DNA of 64,000 nt from Epiperipatus broadwayi (taxonomy: Eukaryota > Onychophora > Udeonychophora > Euonychophora > Peripatidae), in assembly GCA_028023455.1 (NCBI GenBank), contig JAQFVV010012545.1, positions 1,182,001-1,246,000 on the forward strand. The letters run 5' to 3'. Below the pieces are notes generated by a model. That model saw only the letters and a list, made by a program, of their open reading frames with translations. It ran no database searches and was not told where the DNA came from. How positions within the stretch are numbered: position 1 is the stretch's first letter; each line of letters starts with the position of its first letter. Position numbers and translations under genes: made by a program. This document shows, piece by piece, positions 35,140-47,692 of the stretch.

Positions 35140-37999
35140 TTTAAGCTAACCTTGGAGTTAGAACTAGAATAATAATGACTAAATAAGTTTTTAATTGAAG
35201 ATAAGAAATTATTGTCTTTTTTTAAATTATAAACATAATGAAACTTGTACATTATTTTGTCTAAAGGGTGGTTTTATAAAGATCGTAGGTTCGAAGGATT
35301 AAGAAAAGAGTAAAGAAAATATTGGAAGGCCTGTAGATATAAATTTGGAGAATGGAAAAGATAAGTTGGAAATATATATATATATATGTTGAAAGAAGTA
35401 TGTGAAAAAAGATTATTTCTTTAAAAAAAAAATTGGCAAAAAAAAGATGAGTTGAATTGGATATTTAGTTCAAATGTGAAGATATTATGGGGGATAAATT
35501 GAAAGGGACTGTAAATGGTAAAAGAAAATGAGTTGCAAAAGAAATAACTTCTTGAAGAGGAAAGTGATAAGGGAATCTATCTTTTGATTAAAAGTTCCAT
35601 TTAACCTTTTTTTTTTTTCCATTTTTAAATAAATATGTTAATAAGAAATATCTGACTTTTTTTTTCTTTGTAAAGATTAGTAAACATATATGAACTTTTT
35701 AAAAAATAAATTTCCATCTGAAAAAATTATTAATAAATTTTATTAACTCATTTTTTTATTATTATAAAAATTATTTTTGAAAAATGATGAAAATGTGTTT
35801 TCAATTTTAATCAAATATATATATATTGAACTTTAAAAAATATACAAAGAAAAGTACTTTTAAAATATATATATCTTCTTCTCTTTTTTTCCAAATAATA
35901 AATATATTTATATATTGCCATCACAAATTTATGTAATCTAAACTAAAAATTAAGTTACTAACTATAAAAATATTGGCTAGGCCTATTTTAAAGAAAAACT
36001 CATTCATCATCTATGCTGATTGGTAGGGAACTGTAGTATGTTACATTCCCATGCTTATTTTATGGTTTTCTTTTCACCTCTGCAAAATTGCATAGTTTTC
36101 TTAATATCCCATCTTTTCTTTTTTTTTTTAGTGGGAGAGGGATCAACAATCAGGTTATAACAGATGACAGATAATGTTTTGATATTAGTGTTCAAAGAAT
36201 TACTTCTATAATTGTAGAAATTTATATAATTATCCTATGCAGTGCATGGCAAACGCTAAAACATTGTTTGGTATTTATAACTACATATGCACATCCTTAA
36301 TGTTTGTCTAATTTTCTGCATAACAAGAACTTGCTCTGTATTGCTTTGATGAACTGGTAAGTCTAAATTATGAAATACATTAGTTGTTTATGAAAAAAAA
36401 TGTAAACTGATTTGTAAGTACACTTATTTATCAGAGGCAAATCTTCAATAAGAATAGATTATAGTGGAAAGTAATTAGAAAGGTTGCACTCTCATAAATC
36501 AATAAACCTACTTTATAGCATAATATAAAATACAGTGATATAACTGTAGGTCTTAAATTGATCCATCAAGAGAGACGGTATGTGAGATAATTGGATAATA
36601 AAGTTTATTTGAGTGATATGATTTGAAAAACTATGATTAAAGAAATTTGATATATAACTTGGACAGATAATAGTTAAAATCAATAGTACTATTGTTAGTA
36701 TGGATGTTTGAAGTATTATTTTCACTATTCCTTGTAATATAATGTGACTTACTGAATTGCTTTTTATTCACGAAACTGGTAATTGATTAAGCTCAATTAC
36801 AAAGAAATATTTATAAATTATTAGTCATTTTGAAAGGTGAGCAACACAGTTTTGATTAGTAAAAGACAATTAAACTTTATAAACATATGCAAACACAATT
36901 GTCACCATTCTGCAAACCTTCACTACATGAACCAAAATGTACCACATTGGTTGTCATATATGTTTACACGAGTATGTTGATACTAAGAGTTCTGCCATTT
37001 TCTGCACTCAAAAGCCCCATTTATCTTTGCACAATTGTGATGAATTTGTATTAATTTTGCAAATTAATTAGCAGTTTTTGAAAAATTAAAAACTTTAAAG
37101 TACTTCTATTATGAGTTTCATTTGTGATCATGTAGGGTCCATTAATTACTCAAACTAACAATAAACCTCTTTTGGAACAGACTGAAGAAAAGTGAGTCAC
37201 AAATCACTTATTTAAGTTAGCGCAAGCAGAATGTTATAAACTATACTAAAAAGATGAAAATGGCACTGGGGTAAGGTCAAACCTATTTTCAAGTTGGCAT
37301 GAATTCAAAAACTAGGTTGTTGTTTTTTTTATTTCAAAGTACTAGCTTGTTAATATAAAAGAATTAAATACATTAATTCTAACATTAAATCAAAAAGTTC
37401 TCATTAATGATGGTCACATGCCAGAAAGTACTCTGGGTAGTTGATAGCAACTAATTCCCATTGAATACTGTACCTTATTATAGATTTCTCTGGCCTAGAA
37501 TAAAGAGTATTTCCTTTTGAAAGTATGTTAAATGTAAGCAGAGGAAGTCATATGAAATTATTATCCTAGTGATTATTTAGTTAAAGTAGATAGAGCCCAT
37601 GAATTTTACCCCATTTAATCTTTAAAAAATAAAACTATCATATTGTCATTTTTCAAAAGATTATTTGAAAAATTAGCCTGATTATAATTAAATTTCTTAG
37701 TTTGTAATAATTTTAAATAATTTTCTTAAATTGTTTAGCACATAAACTGGAAATCAACCGACAGAACATTATCAATCATTTATGTACAACCAAACCATTT
37801 TATGAATCATATGTGTAGGAGTTTATTTGTAATATAAAATATTTATTGCAATATAAAAAAGACATGGTAGATCACGACATTCTGTTTATTGTTTAAAATT
37901 ATTTTGAAACTTTGTGCATAAAATATTGTCAAATTTAAAGAATATTTATCAAAATGCACCTACAGTAGTTAGTCTGTATGATAATTCTAAGAAGACTAA
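35140..37999. other. AT-rich non-coding stretch
   Basis: It contains (TA)n runs near 35375-35390 and 35815-35830. A plus-strand patch near 35480-35545 has a hint of a LINE-like basic C-terminus, too weak to call. No gene was recognised. Confidence 0.5.
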
Positions 38000-38690
38000 T
38001 GTAATAAAGTGATTTCATTTTTCCAAGTCTTTAGAAGAGTATTATGCCAAGTATCTTATGAATTAAACTGGAAAGCAAGTAAATATTTAAATGTAAGACT
38101 AAAGATAAATTCTAAAAATACCATAGTAACTTCAATATTCTTTTAAAAGAAAAATAATAGTGAATTTGGAAGAGTTTAACAATTATAAATATCTTGGTCA
38201 AATTACTGGTGTGAATGAAAATATAATGGATGAAATTAATCATGAATTAAATGTGGATGGAGTGACTTAAAAGAAAATATGCTTGTGTTTGAAAAAAATG
38301 TTTTTTTTTTTATTAATATGTCATATCATTACCTACTTATTGATCTGGAATCTGAACATTTATTTACTCAAAAGATAATACAGAGACTACAGATCACAAG
38401 TGAAGTATGAAAACTTGAAAATTAGAATTAAGATAAAAGAATTGATAGAGGAAGTATAATATTATGGTAAGAGAATAAGTAGGTTTCACTGATGCATCTT
38501 TTAAGAAAATTAAGAAAATGAAATAGAGTTGAACTGGACCTAGTATTTAGGATTCCAATAGGTTTTGGGATAGATATGAGATAAATGGATGAGATGGTGA
38601 AGCTGTGCTGAACTGATGTGAAAAAAGTTCTAGCTAGGAAGAAATGTAATAAATTAATGTATTTGATAAATGATTGAAAAGAATGATGAA
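38000..38690 (+). pseudogene. RTE-type LINE reverse transcriptase remnant
   Basis: Plus-strand frames resemble the thumb region of RTE-clade reverse transcriptase: YLNVRLKINSKNTIV (compare GLKIN..KT in the family), then EEFNNYKYLGQITGVNENIM with the diagnostic YLG motif and INHELN. Further on come KIIQRLQIT (the QR.M position, mutated), RIDRGS and a decayed C-terminus up to about 38690. There are many stops and two or more frameshifts. It is more decayed than the RTE tail at 19 kb. Both are plus strand but share no obvious near-identity, so they are separate insertions. Confidence 0.65.
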
Positions 38691-40885
38691 TATCAGTTCA
38701 AAGTTTAATTTATGTTTTTAGTTTATTGATTTAAAATGTAATTATAGTGCTGAGGATTGGAAGGATTTATTGAAACTGTAAAAGATTGAAAAGATTTGAA
38801 ATCTGCTATCTTTGTAGAATATTGAATATTTTAATAACAAGAACACTGAATGGAAGATAGATTACTGATCAGTTTTCTATTGTAAGAACATAATGAAGAT
38901 TAGATTAAGTCATATTCATTGGAAATTAATGACTTCTAATTCTTATCTATACTATTCTTAAATTGACAATCTGCTGAGAAATGAAAAACTTAGTGAAAGA
39001 ATCAAGGCTTGAAATTGTTATAATGAAATGGAGACACTTTATTTCTTTCCTATGGTCTTTAAAAAAAGGCAACTGTTATATATGTTTGTGTATATTATGA
39101 ATATTGAGAATAAAATATCTATCATTTATTTAAAAAGCATCTAAAAATAGCTTATGGTTAGACAAATCAGCAAGATTTCAAAGTATATAGAACTAGAAAT
39201 ATTAATCATATGATATCATAGGTTAAATAAAATAAAAATTTAGATCAATTAAATGTGTCCTATATATATATGTTTAAGGAACAATATATAGGCATGAATT
39301 GTTTGATAGTTTGTACATTTATTCATAATGTTTATTAAATCCTTAGCCTAAGACGGGGGGGGGGGGGCAGCTGTGAAACTGTTCGTTTCTGTATAAATTC
39401 AAATTTAAAATGACAACCCACTGTAAATATCTATATACATATCACAATACTATTGAGCCAAAAAATAATAGCTTGTATATGAAGAGAGTGATGAAGATAA
39501 TACTAATAATTATAAGCATATTATGTAAAATAAAATATGGTTTTATGTAATCATATATTCTCAAATAAGTAAGACAAAGGATTAGTAGTAGAATTGAAAA
39601 TTCTAAAAATAGGCATTGGATTGTTGCTATTGTTAACGAAAAAAGATTTTATTTTTAATATTTTAGCATGTTTAATGAAATGAGATTAACATATTTGGTA
39701 AACATAGTTAAAAGTATTGAAAATGTTTATCAAACAATACTTTGGACACATTGGAAAGCTAACGTGTGAGTTTTGAAAATCACTTTTTTCAGTCACCAGA
39801 TAGTATATTTACAAATTAAACAAGAAAATAGTTTTCAAGCATTTGTTGAATTGTTGTTATTGGCAGCTGTCATTGAGCTAACATTTTAGTTCAGTTGAAA
39901 TCAGATGTAAAGATAATTCTACATCAATAATCATAAGATTATCAGTTATTATTAGCTGATTCTGTTATTTGTCTCTGATCGCAAACACAGGAAAGCAATA
40001 ATTTAGTATTGGAAAGGTACTTTTTTAACCTGTGCTTCAATTATTGTTATAGACTTGAATCTTAGAGTAACTATGTGATAAGGTATAGCTGGTTAGTGAG
40101 TTTTTGAACAATTTTTCATCCTTGTTGTTGACTACTATAAGCTAGGTTAATAAGTTTATTCAGTACAGATTCAAACTTATGTTATAGGCACAGAATATAG
40201 ATGTGGGACTGTTTCATCATAGAGCTCTTTAATAATTTATAAAGGAACACACACGCAATATATATATGAAATATAAAATAAGTTGGTTATTATATACGTA
40301 TTGCATACAGTATTTTCTTTTCTTGATTCATAAATTAATTTTAAGCGCTCTTTAAAAATATTCATTTATGAAATAAACGCTTTTTAAAAAAACCAGAATT
40401 CGAGTTTTATGTTGTCAAGGTACTGTTATTAATTAAAATGTTTTTATTACAGTGTGGCGGTATAAAATCTTTTTATTCATCAAGCAATCACTTTTATCGC
40501 TTGGAAAATGGGTTTCAGTATTGCAGAAATTGCATAGAAATCTTTCAGTTAATGTATAAACACAGCTGTTAGATTTAAAAGAAAAGAATGGAAAAATAGT
40601 TTTAAACGAGTCAGGAAATATGTGAGTGATACATAAAAAAAGATTATTAATCGTGGTCATCAAATGCCTTCTGTCCTCTACAACTTTTTAAAAGTTAAAT
40701 TTTACAAATTGATTAGGAGGAGTATTGTAGAAATACTTTATTTTTTAGTCTATAAACTGGCTTCAAATATAAGACTTAGCAGTCAGTGTTATTTTGTTAA
40801 TTAAAATATTACCAACACAACATCACCTAAATATTTCAACATGTTACATCAATTCTCAGCATGTACGGTGATGCACTATGTCTTC
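38691..40885. other. AT-rich non-coding stretch with poly(G) run
   Basis: No gene was recognised. The minus-strand open frame at 40433-40663 is not recognisable. The G-run at 39355-39367 stands out. Confidence 0.55.
39355..39367 (+). repeat. Run of 13 G
   Basis: AGAC is followed by 13 consecutive G and then CAGCTG, in a very AT-rich context. It is likely length-variable and error-prone in sequencing. Confidence 0.9.
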
Positions 40886-41515
40886 TCTTTTTTTTTTTTT
40901 TTTGGACTCATGAATCTCTCAGCCACTATGCCCAGAGAAACCTGTTAGCCACTGTCCATTCCCCACCCTAAGTTTTTCCCATATTCTTCTTTATCCTGCT
41001 CTATCCTATTTCCACAACATAATTTGTCAACTCTATGGTCTTTATATCTAAATCCTCCTTATCTTTTCTCAAACCCAGCATAAAAACCAAGAACCCACTT
41101 TCTGTATAATCACTATGTTTATATTTATTCTCCCACAACTTCATTATTTATACTGTTTATGCTTGTAGGCATTTACATTCAATTAACAAATGCCTAATAT
41201 TTTCTATGCCTTCCTAGTCACCCACATTTTTTCATTTGGGTGATACCCTTGTTGCTAATGATCCTGTTCAAGCCTAAACTACTTTCCTTGCTATTATGAT
41301 AAATTAAATCACACCCAATATTCTGTTTATTTCTATATATATGTTTAAACTTTATACTCTCCATACTAATTCTTCACCTCTTCAACTCCCATTTTTTTAA
41401 TGCATCTATTCTTCTATCCCATTTCTTGCCACTATAACACTCAATAATCCTGCTAACACAATCATTCCATCTTTTGTATAAGTATACCGACATAAATTCT
41501 TTATCCAAATCGCAT
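40886..41515 (-). pseudogene. LINE 3' end with poly(A), C-terminal ORF2 fragment
   Basis: On the minus strand, from 41505, a clean frame of about 55 codons reads LYKRWNDCVSRIIE and KKWDRRIDALKKWELKR, then continues with KFKHIYRNKQNI and SSLGLNRIISNKG. Next is a zinc-knuckle-like region with a frameshift (MKKCG, then GIENIRHLLIECKC), and then YRKWVLGFYAGFEKR and CCGNRIEQDKEEYGKNLGWG. This pattern, CxxCG...H...C after the thumb, is typical of LINE C-termini. The element ends in a run of 16 A on the minus strand (40888-40903). It is 5'-truncated. I cannot assign the clade with certainty. Confidence 0.65.
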
Positions 41516-41824
41516 ATAATCATTTATTGTAAACTTGAGTAATCAATGAGAAAATGATTTGGGATAAGGACCAAATTATCTTATCTGCTAATAAACATTC
41601 ATCATATAAACTTGCAATTGATGTTGATAGAATAGAATAAGAAGAAATATTCCTAAAAGAAGAATTATGTCTAATTTATTTTTTTCTAATATCTCTCATT
41701 TTTGATTGATATTTTACTGTTATGCATATGTTTGATTATTGAAGGTCTCTAATGCCATTTTCAAAATTGTCATATTGTATTTACACCTTATGAGTATTTG
41801 AAAAAGTATACAATTGCTTTTTAC
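41516..41824. other. AT-rich spacer
   Basis: No feature was recognised between the LINE fragment and the HH-repeat array. Confidence 0.5.
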
Positions 41825-42271
41825 TTGAAATATAGGCATTCTTCATATACCTGGAGCTTAATTGGAAATATAGGGGATTCAAACACAGACTTTCAAGCAC
41901 CCTTCCACTATTCATACTATCTCTCATACCTCTGATACTCATGACCACACACATGTAGAAAAGATAAATAATCACCAATATATTATTTTGTGCTGAACCA
42001 GCACTCATCAATTGGACCAGATCATTATCACACACTCACATATATGTAATCAATGCTCAGTGAATCTTCATACTGTAATCAACAGGCTTCAATTTTCTCC
42101 AACTCTTCAGCCATCTATATCATTGGAAAATCTGGTGATAGAATGATCAAATCCTATGCTGATGCCAATATTATTGGTATGCCCATGTTGACTCAAGAGA
42201 CTCTGACCCCTCATGTTTAGGACCTTATTCATTTAAATACATTGGACATGATGCAAGCTTAATGTGTAATA
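41825..42271 (-). repeat. HH-repeat unit A
   Basis: The first unit of the array. Minus-strand hammerhead-like core at 42015-41975: CCAA, TTGATGA (first base of the box mutated), a perfect 6 bp helix II GTGCTG-GTT-CAGCAC, AAAA in place of GAAA, an AT-rich helix III, then TTGG. The B-box-like GTGTTTGAATCCCC lies near 41874-41887. The next unit starts 447 bp on. Confidence 0.75.
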
Positions 42272-42486
42272 TTGAAATACAGGCATTCTTTATATACCTA
42301 GAGCTTAATTGTAAATATAGGAGATTCGAACACAGACTTTCACACACCCTTCCACTATTCACACTATCTCTCATATGACTAATACACATGACCACACACA
42401 TGTAGAAAATATAGTCACAAATATATGTATTTTATGTTGAACAGCACTCATTGATTGGTCCTGAATATCTCCCACAGTTATTTTTA
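42272..42486 (-). repeat. HH-repeat unit B (truncated)
   Basis: Starts TTGAAATACAGGCATTC and carries the tRNA-like part (GTGTTCGAATCTCC) and a mutated hammerhead-like core (TCAATGA), then breaks off within the CCCACA block and joins unit C. Confidence 0.7.
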
Positions 42487-42947
42487 TTTGAAATATAGGC
42501 ATTCTTCATATACCTGGAGCTTAATTGAAAATATAGGGAATTCGAACACAGACTTTCAAGCAGCCTCCACTATTTACACTATCTCTCATACCACTGATAC
42601 ACATGAGCACACACCTGTAGAAAAGTTAAATAATCACCTACTATTTTTTACTGAACCAGCACTCATCAATTGGACCAGATCATTATCTCATACACATATA
42701 TAATCAGTGCTCACTTTATATTAAGACAGTGAATCTTCATACTGTAATCAACAGGCTTCAATCTTCTCCAACCTCCAATTCTTCAGTCATCTATATCATT
42801 ATAAAATCTGATAATAGAATGCCCAAATCCTATGCTGATCCTAATATTATTGTTATACCCGTGTTGACCTCAAGAGACTCTGATCCTTCATGTTAGGACC
42901 TTATCCATTTAAATACATTGGACAGAATGCAGGCTTAATGTGTAATA
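42487..42947 (-). repeat. HH-repeat unit C
   Basis: A full-length unit, 461 bp to the next start. Its core has TTGATGA, GTGCTG-GTT-CAG and a deletion removing GAAA. The B-box-like GTGTTCGAATTCCC lies near 42534-42547. Confidence 0.75.
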
Positions 42948-43423
42948 TTTGAAATACAGGAATTTTTTATATATCTGGAGTTTAATTGTAAATATAGGAG
43001 ATTCAAATACAGACTTTCAAACCCCCTTCCACTATTCATACTATCTCTCATACGACTATACACATGACCACACACATGTAGAAAAGATAAATAATCACCA
43101 ATATATATATTTCATGCTGAACCAGCACTCATTAGTTGGTCCAGATCATCATCTCCCACACTTTTATATAATCAGTGCTCAGTTTACATTAAGATAGCAA
43201 ATCTTCATACTTTAATCGACAGACTTAAATCTACTCCAACCTCCAACTCTTCACCATCCATACCATTGAAAATCTAATGATAGAATGCCCAAATATCATG
43301 CTGATGCCAATATTATTGCTATACCCATGTTGACCTCAAGTCACTCTGACCTCTCATGTATAGGATCTTATCCAATCAAATACATAGAAGAGGGATGGGC
43401 AGGATGCAGGCTTAATGTGTAAT
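42948..43423 (-). repeat. HH-repeat unit D
   Basis: A full-length unit of about 476 bp. It has the best-preserved helices of any copy (see the ribozyme entry at 43098-43140). The B-box-like segment near 42999-43012 is mutated to GTATTTGAATCTCC. Confidence 0.75.
43098..43140 (-). ncRNA. Hammerhead-like ribozyme motif in unit D
   Basis: On the minus strand: ACCAA (43140-43136), CTAATGA (43135-43129), helix II GTGCTG-GTT-CAGCAT of 6 pairs with a closing G-U, GAAA (43113-43110), alternating AT forming a small helix III, an ATA triplet and TTGGT (43101-43097). Helix I has 5 pairs. Every part of a type I hammerhead is present in the right order. The only break in the core is A for the invariant G5, which should abolish cleavage. 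The motif is therefore a near-intact fossil. Confidence 0.5.
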
Positions 43424-43500
43424 ATTTGAAATACAGGCATTCTTCATATACCCGGAGATTAATTGGTAAATATATGGTGTTCAAACACCCTTCCACTATG
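43424..43500 (-). repeat. HH-repeat unit E (stub) at the inversion junction
   Basis: Only about 77 bp of a unit, ending at CCTTCCACTATG, after which the orientation of the array reverses. The junction is at about 43500. Confidence 0.7.
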
Positions 43501-43929
43501 CCTGTATTTCAAAAACTACACATTAAGCCTGCATCCTGCCATCCCTCTTCTATGTATTTAAATGGATAAGGTCCTATACATGAGGGGTCAGAGTAATCTG
43601 AGGTCAACATGGGCATAATAATAATATTGGCATTAGCATGGGATTTGGGCATTCTATCATCAGATTTTCAATGGTATGGATAGCTGAAGAGTTGGAATAG
43701 ATTGAAGCCAGAAGATTTGCCATCTTAATATAAACGGAGCATTGGTTATATATATGTGTGTGTGGGAGATGATGATCTGGAGCAACTGATGAGTGCTGGT
43801 TCAACATGATACATTGGTGTGTATTTATCCTTTCTACATGTGTGTGAGCATGTGTATCTGTGGTATGAGAGACAGTGTGCATAGTGGAAAAGTGCTTGAA
43901 AGTCTGTGTTTGAATTCCCTATAGTTACA
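43501..43929 (+). repeat. HH-repeat unit F, inverted
   Basis: A plus-strand unit from CCTGTATTTCAAA to GTTTGAATTCCCTATAG. It contains CATCCTGCCATCCCTCTTC, the ATCATCAGATTTTCAATGG block and a hammerhead-like core at 43781-43820. Confidence 0.75.
43781..43820 (+). ncRNA. Hammerhead-like ribozyme motif in unit F
   Basis: GCAA (43782-43785 region), an intact CTGATGA (43786-43792), helix II GTGCTG-GTT-CAACAT with one internal mismatch and a closing G-U, GATA in place of GAAA (43808-43811), then CA and TTGG (43814-43817). The CTGATGA box is intact but the GAAA box and helix III are damaged. It complements unit D, whose damage is in the other box. Confidence 0.4.
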
Positions 43930-44003
43930 ATTAAGCCTGCATCCTACCATCCCTCTTTTATGTATTTAAATGGAAAAAGTCCTATACATGAGGGGTCAAT
44001 GCC
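43930..44003 (+). repeat. HH-repeat unit G (stub)
   Basis: About 74 bp beginning TTAAGCCTGCATCCTACC and ending at GAGGGGTCAA, where unit H starts. It is the same internal segment that opens unit F. Confidence 0.65.
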
Positions 44004-44445
44004 CGTATTTCAAATATTACACATTAAGCCTGCATCCTGCTCATCCCTTTTCCATGTATTTAAATGCATAAGGTCCTACACATGAGGGGTCAGAATGACT
44101 TGAATTCTGGGCATATCAATAATATTGGCCTTAGCATGGAATTTGGGCATTTTATCATCATATTTTCAATGATATGGATGGCTGAAGAGTTGGAGGTTGG
44201 AATAGATTGAAGCCTGTTATTAAAGTATGAAGATTCACCATCTTAATATAAACTGAATACTGATTATATATATGTGGGAGGTGGTGATCTGGATTAACTG
44301 TGATGAGTGCTGGTTGAGCACCAAATACTTGTATTGGTGATTATTTATCTTTTCTACATGTGTGTGGTTATGTGTATCAGTTGCATGAGAGGTAGTGGAT
44401 GGGTGCTTGAAAGTCTGTGTTCAAATTCCCTATATTACAAGTGCT
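44004..44445 (+). repeat. HH-repeat unit H, inverted
   Basis: A near full-length plus-strand unit. Its core at 44293-44340 reads CTGTGATGA (one inserted T), GTGCTGGTTGAGCAC, CAAA for GAAA, a helix III ATAC-TT-GTAT and TTGGT. It ends with the tRNA-like segment AGGTAGTGGATGGGTGCTTG and GTGTTCAAATTCCC. Confidence 0.75.
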
Positions 44446-46460
44446 TTTTGTAGTTTTTCTCAATCTTTTCATCTTACTGTAAACTGATATGTAATCTAAT
44501 GTACACTTTTGTTATCTAAAGCTTTTTGAATACTCAGCTACTAAATAAAAATGGATAGCCAGCAAAAGTTATTAAACAACAAGTGTTACTGCTTGATTAT
44601 GGTACTGTATTCCACTTCTTACCTCTAGTCCTTACATTTAGAGAAATTTCTCCATTTTAATCTGTCTGTAGAACTTAACCTTCTACTTATTAAATACATT
44701 ATGTAACTTAGAAATATGATGGATCCATATTGTATGAATTTTTAAGCAATTTCTTATTATTGTAACAAAACTGATTTCATCACTGTGTAGATTGTTTGGC
44801 AAATAAAATTTGGGAAGATAAATTATTACCACTATTTTCTTTCTAAATTAAATTGCATTGCTTGCATTATTATAGTTCCTCTCGCTTGGATAAAGGTTGC
44901 ACAGCCTTATACTAATTATGGGAACTTATTGTCTTGACATTGACTAAATCAATGCTTACATCATTTCATTGATAAAAAAAATAGTGAGATCAGCATTGAT
45001 TTGTCTTTCTTTAATTTGAAAGTAAGATTTATTACCAGATAAATGTCATCAGAGTAATTCCTTAAAATAGTAATTCTTAAACAAAGGGCATGAGTTTGAA
45101 GACCTTACAAACATTTTAAAGACAATTTTAAAAAAAAAAAACTTAAAAGTGATTATATATCTATCTATACTTTTCATCAAGTATCTTTCATATAGCATTA
45201 TGTAACTAGAAGCCTTTATAGCCCCACATGTGTATGATAGAGTAAAACCATTGTTGATTTTATGGGACTAATTGCTTAGGAAACCTTATAATGTTGAATC
45301 TTCAATGTAACATGGTATCCACATGAGTTACTCAAAATCAATCTAGAAGTCAATAGTATCGCTCTTTTCATTGGGATAAACTGCTAAAAGTACTAATGTG
45401 AAAGTAAGTGGAAAAAATAACCCTTCATTACTTCTCATATGTTTATTCATAAATGCTTGATAGACATGCACTTAACAATATTTTTTTATCTTTTGGCAGC
45501 TCTTTCTCATACAATTAAATATTTTATGTATCTTAAGAATTTAAGCTAATTGGGCATATGTTAATTAGTTGGGTTTTTTTTTTATATTTACTGTCTTTTA
45601 ATTATATTGTGATTTTTGTGCTTATAAAACCATATAAATTTGTGAATTTTTTTAATCAATACTCTAATATACACTATAAAAAAGATTTCTTTAATTAATG
45701 TATATGACATCACTGTGTACATAATTATTGAATGTTATATGGAAGCATCCTAAGCAGATTTATAAACAAATATGTGATTATTAGGTCATTCTTAGTAGAG
45801 CAAACTATTTCCATCATCCTGGTCACTTTTTAATTCATGAAGCTATTCAAATCAATTGTTTAAAATTGTAACTATCCATCATTTTAACCAAAGCATCATT
45901 AATAGATCTTTCACCAAATTTATAATTATATATGTATGATTTAAAATAATTATGATTTAATGTGTTATATAAAATCATCACTTATGATTTTTTGTAAAAC
46001 TTCTTAAGTAAGACCTGTATTTCTAAGTTCTATTTCTGAAAGCAGATTATTTATCAACAAAGAAAATAAATATTGAAAGAATGCAATAACAAAGAGTATA
46101 ACAGCAATACTTTGAAACTATTTTTATCAAAAACAAAAAAAAGTTACACATATATTTTAACAAAAATTATAAATTATTTACAAAATAAGAAATTAAAATG
46201 ACCCAATCTAATGCATTACATAAAATTGTCACTTCTATTTATCTATATAAAAATTCTAAAAAAACATTTAATTTAAAGAAATTAAAAATAAAAAAAACTC
46301 TTAAATTATATTTATATATTTTAACAAAACTACAAAATTACTTACAAAATAACAATTAAAAATATCCCCAGTCTAACACATTACTTAAAATTGTCACTTC
46401 CATTACCTACTTCTATCAGTTACTTCTGTTACCTACCTCTGTCACTTATGATTTTATATA
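44446..46460. other. AT-rich non-coding stretch
   Basis: No gene or repeat family was recognised. Near 46115-46200 and 46300-46400 there is a loose direct repeat (ACAAAATTACTTACAAAATA and similar, followed by ACATTAC...AAATTGTCACTTC). Confidence 0.5.
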
Positions 46461-47069
46461 TACACCTGGGTCTCGTTTTATGCGGTAGATAGGTTCCTCG
46501 GAAAATGCACACAAAAGAAATCGCACAAAAATAGACTTGACTTATCTTGAAAAATGGGGGATAGGTTACTGTAATTTTTGAAAATCGCATAAAAGCAAAG
46601 CAACAACGTAAAATTACTTTAAAATTCGCATAAAAAAACTAAGAGAAAAAAATATTACTAATAAAAAATTTCAAATTTGAAAAAAATTGATACAAGACAA
46701 ACTTTTTTTTACTTTTTTTATTAACTACAGAATTTAATTTTATTCAAAACAATATATTTGTATGCGTAATTTACATTTTTTTTCATACATGTACAGTATT
46801 TTAATCATTATCGTTATTTGAGACATCAGATTCATCATGATGTGATGTGATGTGAGGTACTGTAGCTTCTCCTTAAACGAAGTCAAGAGGAAATACAACT
46901 AAAATGTTTTCCAATCGCTATTGATCCTTCCCATTTCGCTAAGCGATCTAAAATTGAAATTTTTGTTTCCATTTTTCTTGGGTGTTTTTTTTTCTCCATT
47001 ATGGTAAACTAAAAGTTTAAAATAAAAATAAGAACTTAGACTTACGATAATAAAAAGACACCGACTCAC

Positions 47070-47277
47070 CACTGTTGGGCAAAATTTAATTAAAACTAAC
47101 AATTAAAAATTAAATTCTTATTTTTGTCTTTAATTTTTTAATTTTCAATTCCATTTAAAAATCAAATTTTATCGTTTAACATCACATTAATTTCAGATCA
47201 CGTTAAGTAATTTTTAAATTTTTAATTACAATTAAAAATCAGATTTTATTTGTCAAATTTAATTGTGCCCACCGCTG
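47070..47277. mobile_element. Nested hAT-type MITE (208 bp)
   Basis: The left end CACTGTTGGGCAAAATTTAA and the reverse complement of the right end CAGCGGTGGGCACAATTAAA are imperfect terminal inverted repeats of hAT style. The flanking 8-mers CGACTCAC (47062-47069) and TTACTCAC (47278-47285) agree at six of eight positions, fitting an aged target duplication. It lies inside the Tigger-like element, so it is younger than that insertion. Confidence 0.6.
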
Positions 47278-47299
47278 TTACTCACCTTTTAAAAATAAA

Positions 47300-47590
47300 C
47301 TTGCGGACACTAAATGATTAATTTATTACGTAATCTTTTTATAAAAAGCAAAAATAGAACATGATTTAAAATGCAAGACAACAACATACATAGTATTTTT
47401 CATCTACAACGTTTGAACAGATTTACATTATAGTCTTGTAAAATTTATTACTTGCGGATACTAAATGATTAATTGATTATGTACTCTTTTTAAAAAGCAA
47501 AAATAGAATGTGATTTAAAATGTAAAAACAACATAACATTTGAACAGATTTACATTATAACAGATTTACATCATAATCTTGTAAAATTTA
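47300..47590. repeat. Tandem duplication of ~145 bp inside the Tigger-like element
   Basis: Copy 1 (47300-47450) and copy 2 (47451-47590) share CTTGCGGAnACTAAATGATT, AAAAAGCAAAAATAGAA and TTTGAACAGATTTACATTAT. Copy 2 has lost some bases and carries an extra short repeat of the last block. Confidence 0.75.
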
Positions 47591-47692
47591 ATGTGTGTAC
47601 ATAAATAAGGAAATTCTGATTTTAAGTGAATTATGAACTTCTTTATTGCTTAAAATCTGTTACAGTACTATTATAAAGTGCTGAAAATATTG

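Noticed and set aside
35440-35580. Possible LINE basic C-terminus (DIMGDKLKGTVNGKRK)
   Set aside because: One short stretch with stops all around and no upstream motifs; too weak for a call.
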